A stretch of 5,090 bases of DNA from Lachnospiraceae bacterium (GTDB taxonomy: Bacteria > Bacillota > Clostridia > Lachnospirales > Lachnospiraceae), in assembly GCA_003520205.1 (NCBI GenBank), contig DOVG01000151.1, forward strand, positions 1 through 5,090, read 5' to 3'. The position numbers and the translations under genes are program-made. Numbering within the stretch: position 1 is the first letter of the stretch; every line of letters starts with the position of its first letter. Positions 1 to 5,090 of the stretch are shown in pieces. The notes beneath the pieces were generated by a model, which worked only from the letters and a program-made list of their open reading frames with translations, was not told the DNA's origin and did no database searches.

Positions 1-22
1 TTAAAATATCTTAGTTATTCAG

Positions 23-1708
23 TTAATTATTTTCTTTCCAGTCTTTATCTTTTATCTCAACACGTCTTACTTTTCCACTCGTTGTTTTCGGTAGTTCTTC
101 TACAAACTCAACAACCTTCGGGCGTTTATAGGAAGCAAGATTGTTTCTGAGATATTTCATTGTCTCTTTTTTAAGCTTATCGCTTGGTGAAGTTCCTTTA
201 GTGAGCACTATAGAAGCCTTTATGGCCTGTCCTCTCACAAGATCCGGAATACTGGTAACTGCACATTCCATAACATACGGAAGCTTCATTATCTCATTTT
301 CTATCTCAAAAGGTCCAACTCTGTAGCCGGCAGTTTTAATAACATCATCTACTCTTCCTACATACCACAGATACCCGTCTTCATCTTTATAAGCACTGTC
401 ACAGGTATGGTAAAGACCATCATGTATCACACTTTCTGTTTTCTCTTTATCCAGATAATAGCCCATAAAAAGACCATTAGGACCATGTTCAGTTGTTCTT
501 ATGCATATCTCACCAGGCTCATTTATCTCAGCCTCTCTGTTTTCATCTGCCATAAGGACAACATCATACTGCGGAGTCGGTTTACCCATCGAGCCGGACT
601 TCGGAGTCATTCCCTTAATATTTGCAATAACAAGAGTTGTTTCGGTCTGCCCGAAGCCTTCCATAATGGCCAGTCCCGTATGCTTCTTAAACTTGTTATA
701 AACTTCAGGATTAAGAGCTTCTCCTGCAGTAGAAACATTCTTCAGTGAGCTAAGATCAAACTTAGTCATATCTACATGTACAAGCATTCTGAATACTGTT
801 GGAGGAGCACAGAAGGATGTAATTCTGTACTTCTGAATCATATTCAGGATATCCTTGGCAAAGAATTCATCATAATCATAAGTGAAGATAGGCGCTTCAC
901 AGAGCCACTGTCCATATAGCTTACCCCACAATGCTTTACCCCATCCGGTATCACTTATAGTAAAATGTAATCCATCAGGATTTACCTGATGCCAGTACTT
1001 TGCCGTTATAAAATGTCCCAGAGGATACTTATACGAATGCATAGCCATTTTCGGATACGATGTTGTACCTGAAGTAAAGAACATGAGCATTGGATCATTT
1101 CCGCAGGCAGTATTTGCTGTTCTCTTAAGAGTACCGGAAAAGAATCTGATATCCCTGTTGTAGTTTGACCAGCCTTCCATAGCACCGCCTACAAGTATCT
1201 TATTCTTAAGTCCACTATAATTCTTAGTTGCTTTAGTTATTTCTTCGGCAACGGTTCCATCAGCAGTACATATAACCGCACTTATATGACCAGCCTTGAA
1301 TCTATATTCAAAATCTTTTTTTGTAAGAAGAAATGAACATGGAACTGCAATTGCTCCTATTTTATGAAGAGCTATAATTATAAACCAGAACTGATAATGG
1401 CGTTTCAGTGACAAAAGAACTCTGTCGCCTTTTCTGATTCCAAGATAATGCAGATAATTCGCCGTTTTATTCGAATAAGTCATCATATCCTTGAAAGTAA
1501 TTCTTCTCTCTTTACCTTCCTTGGATATATGAAGCATAGCTGTTTTATCAGGACACTTCTTAGCAAGCTCATCGACTATATCAAAACCAAAATTAAACTG
1601 ATCGTCATTATGAAAATCAATAGCCTTGATAAGTCCATTATTATCTACATAACTGGAAATAAAATTTCCCGCAATTCCATTTTCAGGTGTTAATATGTAT
1701 TCTGACAT
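23..1708 (-). CDS. AMP-forming acyl-CoA synthetase (medium-chain/ACSM-like)
   Basis: This 561-residue enzyme should activate a carboxylic acid with ATP to an acyl-AMP and then transfer it to coenzyme A in the cytoplasm. The ANL-superfamily motifs appear in order: the phosphate-binding loop FTSGTTSYPK (211-220), SDTGWGKALWGKLYGQW (252-268) as in ACSM-type enzymes, GFGQTET (351-357), the ribose-binding Asp in HTCD (434-437), the hinge region GRVDDVIKTAGYR (451-463) and the C-terminal PKTTSGKVRR (540-549), whose Lys546 is the expected adenylation lysine. Length is normal for the family. Acetate-specific Acs has a Trp in the GFWQTET-type motif; here it is Gly353, which suggests a longer or bulkier acyl substrate (inference). 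The sixth residue of the phosphate loop is Ser217 where Gly is usual. The ATG is preceded by AGAGGA with good spacing. The gene is separated from exonuclease III by a promoter and palindrome, so it is probably its own unit. The exact substrate (propionate, butyrate, medium-chain or aromatic acid) cannot be read from sequence. Confidence 0.93.
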   Translation of the reverse strand: MSEYILTPENGIAGNFISSYVDNNGLIKAIDFHNDDQFNFGFDIVDELAKKCPDKTAMLHISKEGKERRITFKDMMTYSNKTANYLHYLGIRKGDRVLLSLKRHYQFWFIIIALHKIGAIAVPCSFLLTKKDFEYRFKAGHISAVICTADGTVAEEITKATKNYSGLKNKILVGGAMEGWSNYNRDIRFFSGTLKRTANTACGNDPMLMFFTSGTTSYPKMAMHSYKYPLGHFITAKYWHQVNPDGLHFTISDTGWGKALWGKLYGQWLCEAPIFTYDYDEFFAKDILNMIQKYRITSFCAPPTVFRMLVHVDMTKFDLSSLKNVSTAGEALNPEVYNKFKKHTGLAIMEGFGQTETTLVIANIKGMTPKSGSMGKPTPQYDVVLMADENREAEINEPGEICIRTTEHGPNGLFMGYYLDKEKTESVIHDGLYHTCDSAYKDEDGYLWYVGRVDDVIKTAGYRVGPFEIENEIMKLPYVMECAVTSIPDLVRGQAIKASIVLTKGTSPSDKLKKETMKYLRNNLASYKRPKVVEFVEELPKTTSGKVRRVEIKDKDWKENN

Positions 1709-1735
1709 TTATTTTCCTCTATAAAAAATCATAAG

Positions 1736-1759
1736 GCTGTGACATAAAAAGTCACCAGC
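1736..1759 (-). promoter_or_regulatory. Leader stem-loop before acyl-CoA synthetase
   Basis: Bases 1736-1743 (GCTGTGAC) pair with 1751-1759 (GTCACCAGC) with one bulged base, giving eight pairs and a 7-base AT loop. On the minus strand the stem is followed, after a few bases, by a T-rich stretch (GATTTTTTAT) and then the AGAGGA ribosome binding site. It would lie in the roughly 99-base untranslated leader of the synthetase mRNA. It resembles a weak terminator or a stabilising hairpin, but the T-run starts about seven bases after the stem, so strong termination is doubtful. Confidence 0.4.
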
Positions 1760-1778
1760 ATTTAATCAGATAGCACAT

Positions 1779-1811
1779 CGCCAGACGTGGTTTTTAAAAC
1801 CACGTCTGGCG
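1779..1811. promoter_or_regulatory. Perfect 16+16 palindrome at synthetase start site (operator?)
   Basis: The left arm 1779-1794 (CGCCAGACGTGGTTTT) is the exact reverse complement of the right arm 1796-1811, with a single central T. It begins two bases downstream of the predicted -10 hexamer and covers the predicted transcription start near 1807, the usual position for a repressor operator. Neither strand has a T-run after the stem, so it does not look like a normal intrinsic terminator. If transcribed, it would fold into a stable hairpin at the extreme 5' end of the mRNA, which could protect the transcript. Operator function is inference; the palindrome itself is directly seen. Confidence 0.6.
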
Positions 1812-1813
1812 GT

Positions 1814-1842
1814 ATTATACTTATAACCAGATAATAAATCAA
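1814..1842 (-). promoter_or_regulatory. Sigma-A-type promoter for acyl-CoA synthetase
   Basis: On the minus strand, TTGATT (1842-1837) is followed by a 17-base spacer and a perfect TATAAT (1819-1814). This matches the housekeeping consensus at 10 of 12 positions with ideal spacing. The start would fall near 1807, leaving a leader of about 99 bases. It lies in the 162-base gap between exonuclease III and the synthetase and points at the synthetase, which argues for independent expression. Confidence 0.75.
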
Positions 1843-1870
1843 GTTAATTTTTGATTAATTCGTGTCTACT

Positions 1871-2626
1871 CTATAATTCTATATCAAGTTCAACAGGACA
1901 GTGGTCTGAACCATATACATCTGTATGAATCTTTGCCTCATCTATCTTATCTTTTATATCATCAGATACAAGGAAATAGTCTATACGCCATCCAGCATTT
2001 CTTTCTCTTGAATTAAAACGATATGACCACCATGAATATATATCAGTCATATCCGGATATAAAACTCTGAAGCTGTCATTAAAACCCGACTCAAGAAGCA
2101 TTGTCATCTTCTCTCTCTCTTCATCTGTAAATCCCGGATTCTTATGATTTGAAGATGGATTTTTCAGATCTATCTCCTTATGAGCCACATTCATATCACC
2201 ACAGACGATTACCGGTTTCTTTGATTTCAGATCATCTAGAAATACTCTAAAATCATCCTCCCACTTCATCCTGTAATCAAGTCTTTTAAGTTCATTTTGA
2301 GAATTAGGAACATATACGCAAACAAAGAAATAGTTTCCCATATCAAGAGTGATAAGGCGTCCCTCCTGATCATGTTCCTCTATTCCCATTCCATAGATAA
2401 CCTCCTTAGGCTCCTTTTTAGTAAAGACTGCCGTACCAGAGTATCCTTTCTTCTTCGCGTAATTCCAATACTGATGATATCCCGGAGTTTCAAGAATCAG
2501 CTGATCCTTCTGCATTTTACTCTCCTGGATAGCCAGGATATCTGCATCGAATGCGTTAAAAGCATCCATAAAGCCTTTATTTACACAGGCTCTTATTCCA
2601 TTTACGTTCCACGATATAAATCTCAC
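1871..2626 (-). CDS. xth: Exonuclease III / AP endonuclease
   Basis: This cytoplasmic base-excision repair enzyme cuts the DNA backbone 5' of abasic sites and trims 3' blocking groups; family members also have 3'-5' exonuclease activity on duplex DNA. The 251 residues carry every expected active-site element: Asn7 in SWNVNGIR, metal ligand Glu35 in IQESK, Tyr105 in YVPN, Asp144 and Asn146 in GDMN, Asp216 in GWRIDYFL, and Asp241-His242 in GSDHCPV. Length fits the single-domain bacterial family (XthA, B. subtilis ExoA). The start is GTG (2626-2624), preceded by AGGAG (2640-2636) nine bases upstream. The upstream membrane-protein gene ends in the overlapping GTGA, and the ribosome site lies inside its last codons, so translation is probably coupled. 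No clear intrinsic terminator follows the TAG stop. Identification as exonuclease III is secure. Confidence 0.97.
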   Translation of the reverse strand: MRFISWNVNGIRACVNKGFMDAFNAFDADILAIQESKMQKDQLILETPGYHQYWNYAKKKGYSGTAVFTKKEPKEVIYGMGIEEHDQEGRLITLDMGNYFFVCVYVPNSQNELKRLDYRMKWEDDFRVFLDDLKSKKPVIVCGDMNVAHKEIDLKNPSSNHKNPGFTDEEREKMTMLLESGFNDSFRVLYPDMTDIYSWWSYRFNSRERNAGWRIDYFLVSDDIKDKIDEAKIHTDVYGSDHCPVELDIEL

Positions 2627-3339
2627 TGTTCTCTTCTCCTACGCCTTGCATCCGGCATCTTTGCAACATGTACCATTCCTGCAGCCAGCATCAGTAAGAA
2701 TCCAAATGGAATCATAGCCGCAGCAAAATCCTCAAGATAATAAAGCTTCGTAAGCTTCAGAAGCTCACCTATACCAAACATAATAAGCGGATTAAATAAA
2801 ATACATATCTTGCTGACCTTCATTCTGTCATTGATTATGAAATACATATATGCAATAGATGTTCCTGCCAACGAAAAAACAAGATAAGCAAAAACCGGAG
2901 CAGCAAAATAATAAAACTGTCTTTCAACTACATACATGATATCCGCGCCCATAAGCTTCGTACCAAAAAGCAGCTTATAGGTTATCGCAATTGTCACAAA
3001 TACTCCCTGTGTAAATACAAGTCCTATAACAGACAAATGCATACACATATCAAAAAGCTTTGCCATCCTGAGATCATTAATGCTCCGTCTTCTCCTGGAT
3101 AACCTTAAGGCTTTTATCATTTCCTTAGCTCCAAGATAGTAAAGCGGCACACCAATAGCAATAAAAATAATAGACAGTTCAAATCTTATCATCGGCATTT
3201 TAGGCCAGTTTGACATGATGAGACCATTCCTGTCATTATCCTTTCCATATGCTGAGGAAAGCCACATAGCGGCCATACATATAGCCGCTCCCAGCATTCC
3301 AAAAAGCATATTTCTCATTGCTTTGCTTTTATTTTTCAT
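2623..3339 (-). CDS. Multi-spanning membrane protein of unknown function
   Basis: I do not recognise a characterised family. The 238-residue protein has about six hydrophobic stretches: roughly 10-30, 52-72, 97-122, 142-168, 178-195 and 205-226. Arg/Lys-rich segments at 79-85 (LRLSRRRR region) and at the extreme C-terminus (ARRRRREQ) should be cytoplasmic by the positive-inside rule. The N-terminus is also basic (MKNKSKAMR), so both ends are predicted inside. No catalytic motif, ATP-binding loop or transporter signature is visible. It resembles uncharacterised Firmicute integral membrane families such as DUF6796, a low-certainty suggestion from memory. Its start is preceded by AAGGA about 11 bases upstream and it follows the lipoprotein gene by 24 bases. 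Its stop overlaps the GTG start of exonuclease III, so it sits within the yajC-to-xth operon. Confidence 0.85.
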   Translation of the reverse strand: MKNKSKAMRNMLFGMLGAAICMAAMWLSSAYGKDNDRNGLIMSNWPKMPMIRFELSIIFIAIGVPLYYLGAKEMIKALRLSRRRRSINDLRMAKLFDMCMHLSVIGLVFTQGVFVTIAITYKLLFGTKLMGADIMYVVERQFYYFAAPVFAYLVFSLAGTSIAYMYFIINDRMKVSKICILFNPLIMFGIGELLKLTKLYYLEDFAAAMIPFGFLLMLAAGMVHVAKMPDARRRRREQ

Positions 3340-3363
3340 TACAGTTCTGTCCTTAACTATATA

Positions 3364-4158
3364 CTAGTAATCAAGCGGCTTAAATAATTTAACCGCATCC
3401 TCCAGCTGAGTTTCATCCTGAAGTGTAAATGTTATCAAAACTATCAGTCCATCTCTGTCTATTGCAAACAGAGTTCTCTTTCCCACCTCTGCTTCATCCT
3501 TTACATCCATACACATATATGACTCATCAAGAAATGTAACCTTACTAATAGTAAAACTTTCATATCTGGATGATGACATGGTAAGATAATCTGTGCTGTT
3601 AAAATCCGGCATAAGGTATGCCTCTGGATTTATATAGGAAACTATGATATTGGAACCATCCTTAGTGTTATAAGCTATGGCACCATAAGTAGTGTCCGAA
3701 TCATGTGGAGAACGGTAGCCATGCCATAGATTAATTATATCATCCACCTGTGTTCCCGTAACAGAGGCCACCCCTGCTGCATCATAAAATTTCCACTCTT
3801 CATTATCTACAGTAATCATGAAACCTGCAAGTGTATTATAATAAGTGTTCTTATCATACATTCCCATAGCTGAAGCATCGGTAACTGAATGAGGCACCTC
3901 TTCAACTGCCGCATCAGTTGCGCTCGCATCACCAGGACTTGCTTTATCTGTCTTCTGAGCTTTCTCTATCGCATCAGTGATACTTGCATCCGGTTCTGTC
4001 AGAACTTCTGACTTTCTTGAATCTTCCTTCTTTTCAGAAAAATCCGGAGAAGAATACGGAGCTTCCTCCTCTTTTCCACACGAAACAAGCGATACAATCA
4101 TTGTACCTATCAAAATCGCAGCAATATATCTTTTCAACTGATATAAATATCTTTTCAT
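3364..4158 (-). CDS. Secreted lipoprotein of unknown function
   Basis: The 264-residue protein starts with a basic n-region (MKRYLYQLKRY), a hydrophobic core and the lipobox LVSC. Cys27 should therefore be lipidated and the mature protein anchored outside the membrane. Residues about 28-98 form a charged, low-complexity linker containing repeats of the form DASxTDA (57-63 and 77-83) with a shorter TDASA at 93-97. Residues about 105-264 form a compact globular domain (start near YYNTLAGFMITVDNEEWKF, end near LEDAVKLFKPLDY) of alternating short hydrophobic runs. This recalls the small alpha/beta domains of many Clostridia lipoproteins and perhaps the PsbP/Mog1-like fold, which is inference only. 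The ATG lies three bases after the yajC stop. Its ribosome site (AAGAAG inside the Lys-rich end of yajC) is weak, so translation is probably coupled to yajC. Function is unknown; no ligand-binding or enzymatic motif is seen. Confidence 0.88.
   Translation of the reverse strand: MKRYLYQLKRYIAAILIGTMIVSLVSCGKEEEAPYSSPDFSEKKEDSRKSEVLTEPDASITDAIEKAQKTDKASPGDASATDAAVEEVPHSVTDASAMGMYDKNTYYNTLAGFMITVDNEEWKFYDAAGVASVTGTQVDDIINLWHGYRSPHDSDTTYGAIAYNTKDGSNIIVSYINPEAYLMPDFNSTDYLTMSSSRYESFTISKVTFLDESYMCMDVKDEAEVGKRTLFAIDRDGLIVLITFTLQDETQLEDAVKLFKPLDY
3910..3990 (-). repeat. Short coding repeats in lipoprotein linker
   Basis: Two 21-base units at 3990-3970 and 3930-3910 both encode DASxTDA and differ at only a few bases (shared GATGC, AG and ACTGATGCG blocks). 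A third, partial unit encodes TDASA just downstream, near 3866-3880. They are spaced about 60 bases apart inside the linker between the lipidated Cys and the globular domain. Such Ala/Ser/Thr/Asp linkers usually act as flexible wall-spanning stalks; repeat expansion or contraction may change stalk length. Confidence 0.6.
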
Positions 4159-4161
4159 GAA

Positions 4162-4557
4162 TTATTTCTTCTTTTTACCAAGCTTTGTGTTTGTTTCAGT
4201 TTCTTCTTCCTGCACATCCTCTTCCTCAGCATCAGCACTTTCGATATCTGCTATAGCCTTCTTATGCATAGGAATACGGCAGTTCTTGTTGTTACCAAAC
4301 TCAACTATAACAGTATCATCATCTATACCTATAACAGTTCCATAGAATCCACTGGTTGTCATGATGCTGTCACCCGGTTTAAGACTCTTCATCATATCTT
4401 CCTGCTGCTGAGTCTGTTTTTTCTGTGGTCTCACAAACATAAAATAAATAAGAACTGCAAATACTGCTATATAGGCAACTATGAAACCCAGTCCCATACC
4501 TCCGCCTTGTTGTGTAGCTCCTGCATCAGCAGCCATAATCATTAGATTCGTTATCAT
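4162..4557 (-). CDS. yajC: Sec translocon accessory protein YajC
   Basis: YajC is the small single-pass subunit that associates with SecDF and SecYEG and assists preprotein export and membrane insertion. The 131-residue protein has a short Gly/Gln-rich N-terminus, one transmembrane helix (about 22-42) ending in the typical FVRPQKKQ, then the conserved cytoplasmic core LKPGDSIMTTSGFYGTV (59-75) and IDDDTVIVEFG. The tail is acidic (ADAEEEDVQEEE, 109-119) and ends in KLGKKKK; this tail is longer than in minimal YajC proteins. I chose ATG 4557 because AGAGGAG lies seven bases upstream. An in-frame ATG at 4629 would add 24 residues encoded through two hairpins, with no properly spaced ribosome site. 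The gene leads a leftward cluster with the lipoprotein, membrane protein and exonuclease III. The usual neighbours tgt or secDF are not in the window; an insertion sequence lies just upstream. No convincing promoter is visible between them. Confidence 0.95.
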   Translation of the reverse strand: MITNLMIMAADAGATQQGGGMGLGFIVAYIAVFAVLIYFMFVRPQKKQTQQQEDMMKSLKPGDSIMTTSGFYGTVIGIDDDTVIVEFGNNKNCRIPMHKKAIADIESADAEEEDVQEEETETNTKLGKKKK

Positions 4558-4564
4558 AATTTTT

Positions 4565-4571
4565 CTCCTCT
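4565..4571 (-). promoter_or_regulatory. Ribosome binding site that fixes the yajC start
   Basis: The minus strand reads AGAGGAG, then AAAAATT, then ATG at 4557. The seven-base spacing and near-perfect Shine-Dalgarno match make this the real start in preference to the upstream in-frame ATG at 4629. Confidence 0.85.
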
Positions 4572-4590
4572 TTATAATTTTGATGACATA

Positions 4591-4607
4591 GGCGTTTGCG
4601 AAACGCC
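4591..4607. promoter_or_regulatory. Stem-loop upstream of yajC
   Basis: GGCGTTT (4591-4597) pairs perfectly with AAACGCC (4601-4607) around the loop GCG: seven pairs and a tight 3-base loop. It is 34 bases upstream of the yajC ATG and would be in the yajC leader if transcription starts further upstream. No T-run follows on either strand, so it is not a standard terminator. Its role is unknown. Confidence 0.45.
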
Positions 4608-4611
4608 ACAA

Positions 4612-4633
4612 GCCGCATAAATACGGCATTTTT
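4612..4633 (+). terminator. Possible weak rightward terminator before the insertion sequence
   Basis: GCCG (4612-4615) pairs with CGGC (4624-4627), with two further A-T pairs inside after one mismatch, and is followed on the plus strand by ATTTTTT. This is the shape of a short intrinsic terminator reading rightward, toward the transposase. No rightward gene precedes it, so it might block antisense or read-through transcription into the element. The stem is short, so the call is weak. Confidence 0.3.
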
Positions 4634-4666
4634 TGTTTATATAATTAAAAAATCTCCTCTCGGTTA

Positions 4667-4675
4667 TGGTATAAT
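4667..4675 (+). promoter_or_regulatory. Extended -10 promoter for the transposase
   Basis: TGGTATAAT combines the TGn extension (4667-4669) with a perfect TATAAT (4670-4675). The expected -35 position (about 4647-4652) is a run of A with no TTGACA-like match, which is tolerated for extended -10 promoters. The start would be near 4682, leaving a leader of about 41 bases. Confidence 0.6.
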
Positions 4676-4722
4676 AGAGTTGCTAAAAACTAAAAACCAA
4701 ATCACCCAAAGGAGACATTTAT

Positions 4723-5090
4723 ATGATACCACAAAAACAACTCTCTTTGGCAGATATTTTTGAAGATTGCCAAGAAATTTATGATTCTGACAAGCCTCAG
4801 TTCCTAACACTTCTAGAAAACCATATCGACCTTGATTCAATTATTCCATTATCGTTTATAAATCATTTCTACGCATCTACTGGTCGCCCACGTAAGTATT
4901 CTCTTTCTTCAATGCTCTGGGCACTTATTATTCAGCGTATATTTTCTATTCCTACAGATTCTCTCTTGCTTGTTTTTCTTAACTATTCAAAACACCTTAG
5001 AGAATTCTGTGGTTTTACAAAAGTTCCGGATGCTTCTAAAATAACAAGATTTAAACAGGAATTTTTACCTGATTTACAACAAGTGTTTGA
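4723..5090 (+). CDS. Transposase, N-terminal part (DUF772-type), runs off the window
   Basis: An open frame starts at ATG 4723, with AAAGGAG (4708-4714) eight bases upstream, and stays open for 122 codons to the window edge; no stop is seen. The protein begins MIPQKQLSLADIFEDCQEIY. It contains HFYASTGRPRKYSLSSM (48-64) followed by a hydrophobic helix (LWALIIQRIFSIP), then LREFCGF and VPDASKITRFKQEF (101-114). This succession, a GRPRY-like motif followed by PD.S.I.RF, is the signature of the DUF772 N-terminal domain of IS5/IS1182-type DDE transposases. The catalytic DDE core would lie further right and is not visible, so I cannot tell whether the gene is intact. It should catalyse cut-and-paste or related transposition of its own element. 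Assignment to IS1182 rather than IS5 is tentative. Confidence 0.85.
   Translation, partial: MIPQKQLSLADIFEDCQEIYDSDKPQFLTLLENHIDLDSIIPLSFINHFYASTGRPRKYSLSSMLWALIIQRIFSIPTDSLLLVFLNYSKHLREFCGFTKVPDASKITRFKQEFLPDLQQVF

Larger units (their letters stand above)
4634..5090 (+). mobile_element. Insertion sequence, left part (IS5/IS1182-like), cut by window edge
   Basis: The rightward transposase gene with its own promoter indicates the left end of an insertion sequence. The left boundary is my estimate: it must lie between the yajC leader (about 4630) and the transposase promoter (about 4665). The terminal inverted repeat and target duplication cannot be defined because the right end is outside the window. 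The element is transcribed divergently from yajC. Confidence 0.6.

Noticed and set aside
141..748. Plus-strand open frames opposite the synthetase gene (141-326, 407-748, 501-701)
   Set aside because: They lie antisense to a well-supported gene with all its motifs, and their translations show no recognisable domain.
1779..1811. Palindrome as a conventional intrinsic terminator for exonuclease III
   Set aside because: The stem is strong, but neither strand has a T-run after it, and a good promoter reading into it lies immediately upstream; an operator or leader hairpin fits better. Some termination activity cannot be excluded.
2297..2740. Plus-strand open frame of 147 codons opposite exonuclease III and the membrane-protein gene
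   Set aside because: It is antisense to two well-supported genes; the translation looks like a shadow frame with no domain.
4157..4545. Plus-strand open frames opposite yajC
   Set aside because: They are Ser-rich or Cys/His-rich shadow translations of the repetitive acidic and Lys codons of yajC.
4558..4629. N-terminal extension of YajC from an upstream in-frame ATG at 4629
   Set aside because: The extra 24 residues run through two hairpins, have no well-placed ribosome site and do not resemble a YajC N-terminus, whereas ATG 4557 has AGAGGAG at ideal spacing.
4633..4646. TATATAAA-like minus-strand sequence as the yajC promoter -10
   Set aside because: No -35-like hexamer occurs 16-18 bases upstream, and AT-rich intergenic DNA gives such matches easily.
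4564..4660. TCTCCTCT at both 4564-4571 and 4653-4660 as a possible target duplication
   Set aside because: The first copy is simply the yajC ribosome site on the other strand, and both copies lie on the same side of the transposase; purine-rich 8-mers recur by chance.

Overview
This AT-rich window looks like the chromosome of a Gram-positive Firmicute, most likely an anaerobic gut Lachnospiraceae-type Clostridia. Three things suggest this: strong purine-rich Shine-Dalgarno sites (AGGAG) ahead of most genes, a lipoprotein with a lipobox and an Asp/Ala/Ser/Thr-rich linker of the kind common in that family, and Firmicute-style YajC and exonuclease III proteins. The assignment comes from sequence style and remembered family features; no search was run.

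Layout: five genes read leftward on the minus strand, and one incomplete gene at the right edge reads rightward. In transcription order the leftward genes are yajC (4557-4162), a lipoprotein of unknown function (4158-3364), a multi-spanning membrane protein of unknown function (3339-2623), exonuclease III (2626-1871) and, after a 162-base gap, an AMP-forming acyl-CoA synthetase (1708-23). The first four are packed with gaps of 4 and 24 bases and a 4-base overlap, so they look like one operon. The gap before the acyl-CoA synthetase holds a convincing promoter (TTGATT, 17 bases, TATAAT) and a perfect 16+16 base inverted repeat lying on the predicted transcription start. That gene is therefore probably a separate, regulated unit.

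Right edge (about 4630-5090): the N-terminal 122 codons of a transposase with a DUF772-type N-terminus (IS5/IS1182-like) run off the window. It has its own extended -10 promoter and a good ribosome binding site. The insertion sequence sits directly upstream of yajC and is transcribed away from it. In many bacteria yajC follows tgt; whatever once preceded it here is not visible, and the element may have separated the operon from its promoter.

Functionally, YajC is the small accessory subunit of the Sec translocon, exonuclease III is a base-excision repair AP endonuclease, and the synthetase activates a carboxylic acid, probably larger than acetate. The lipoprotein and membrane protein are uncharacterised, and their place between yajC and the exonuclease gene is the least explained part of the locus. 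The best non-coding observation is the palindrome at the acyl-CoA synthetase start site. I saw no tRNA, rRNA, CRISPR array, or recognisable defence or otherwise novel multi-gene system.
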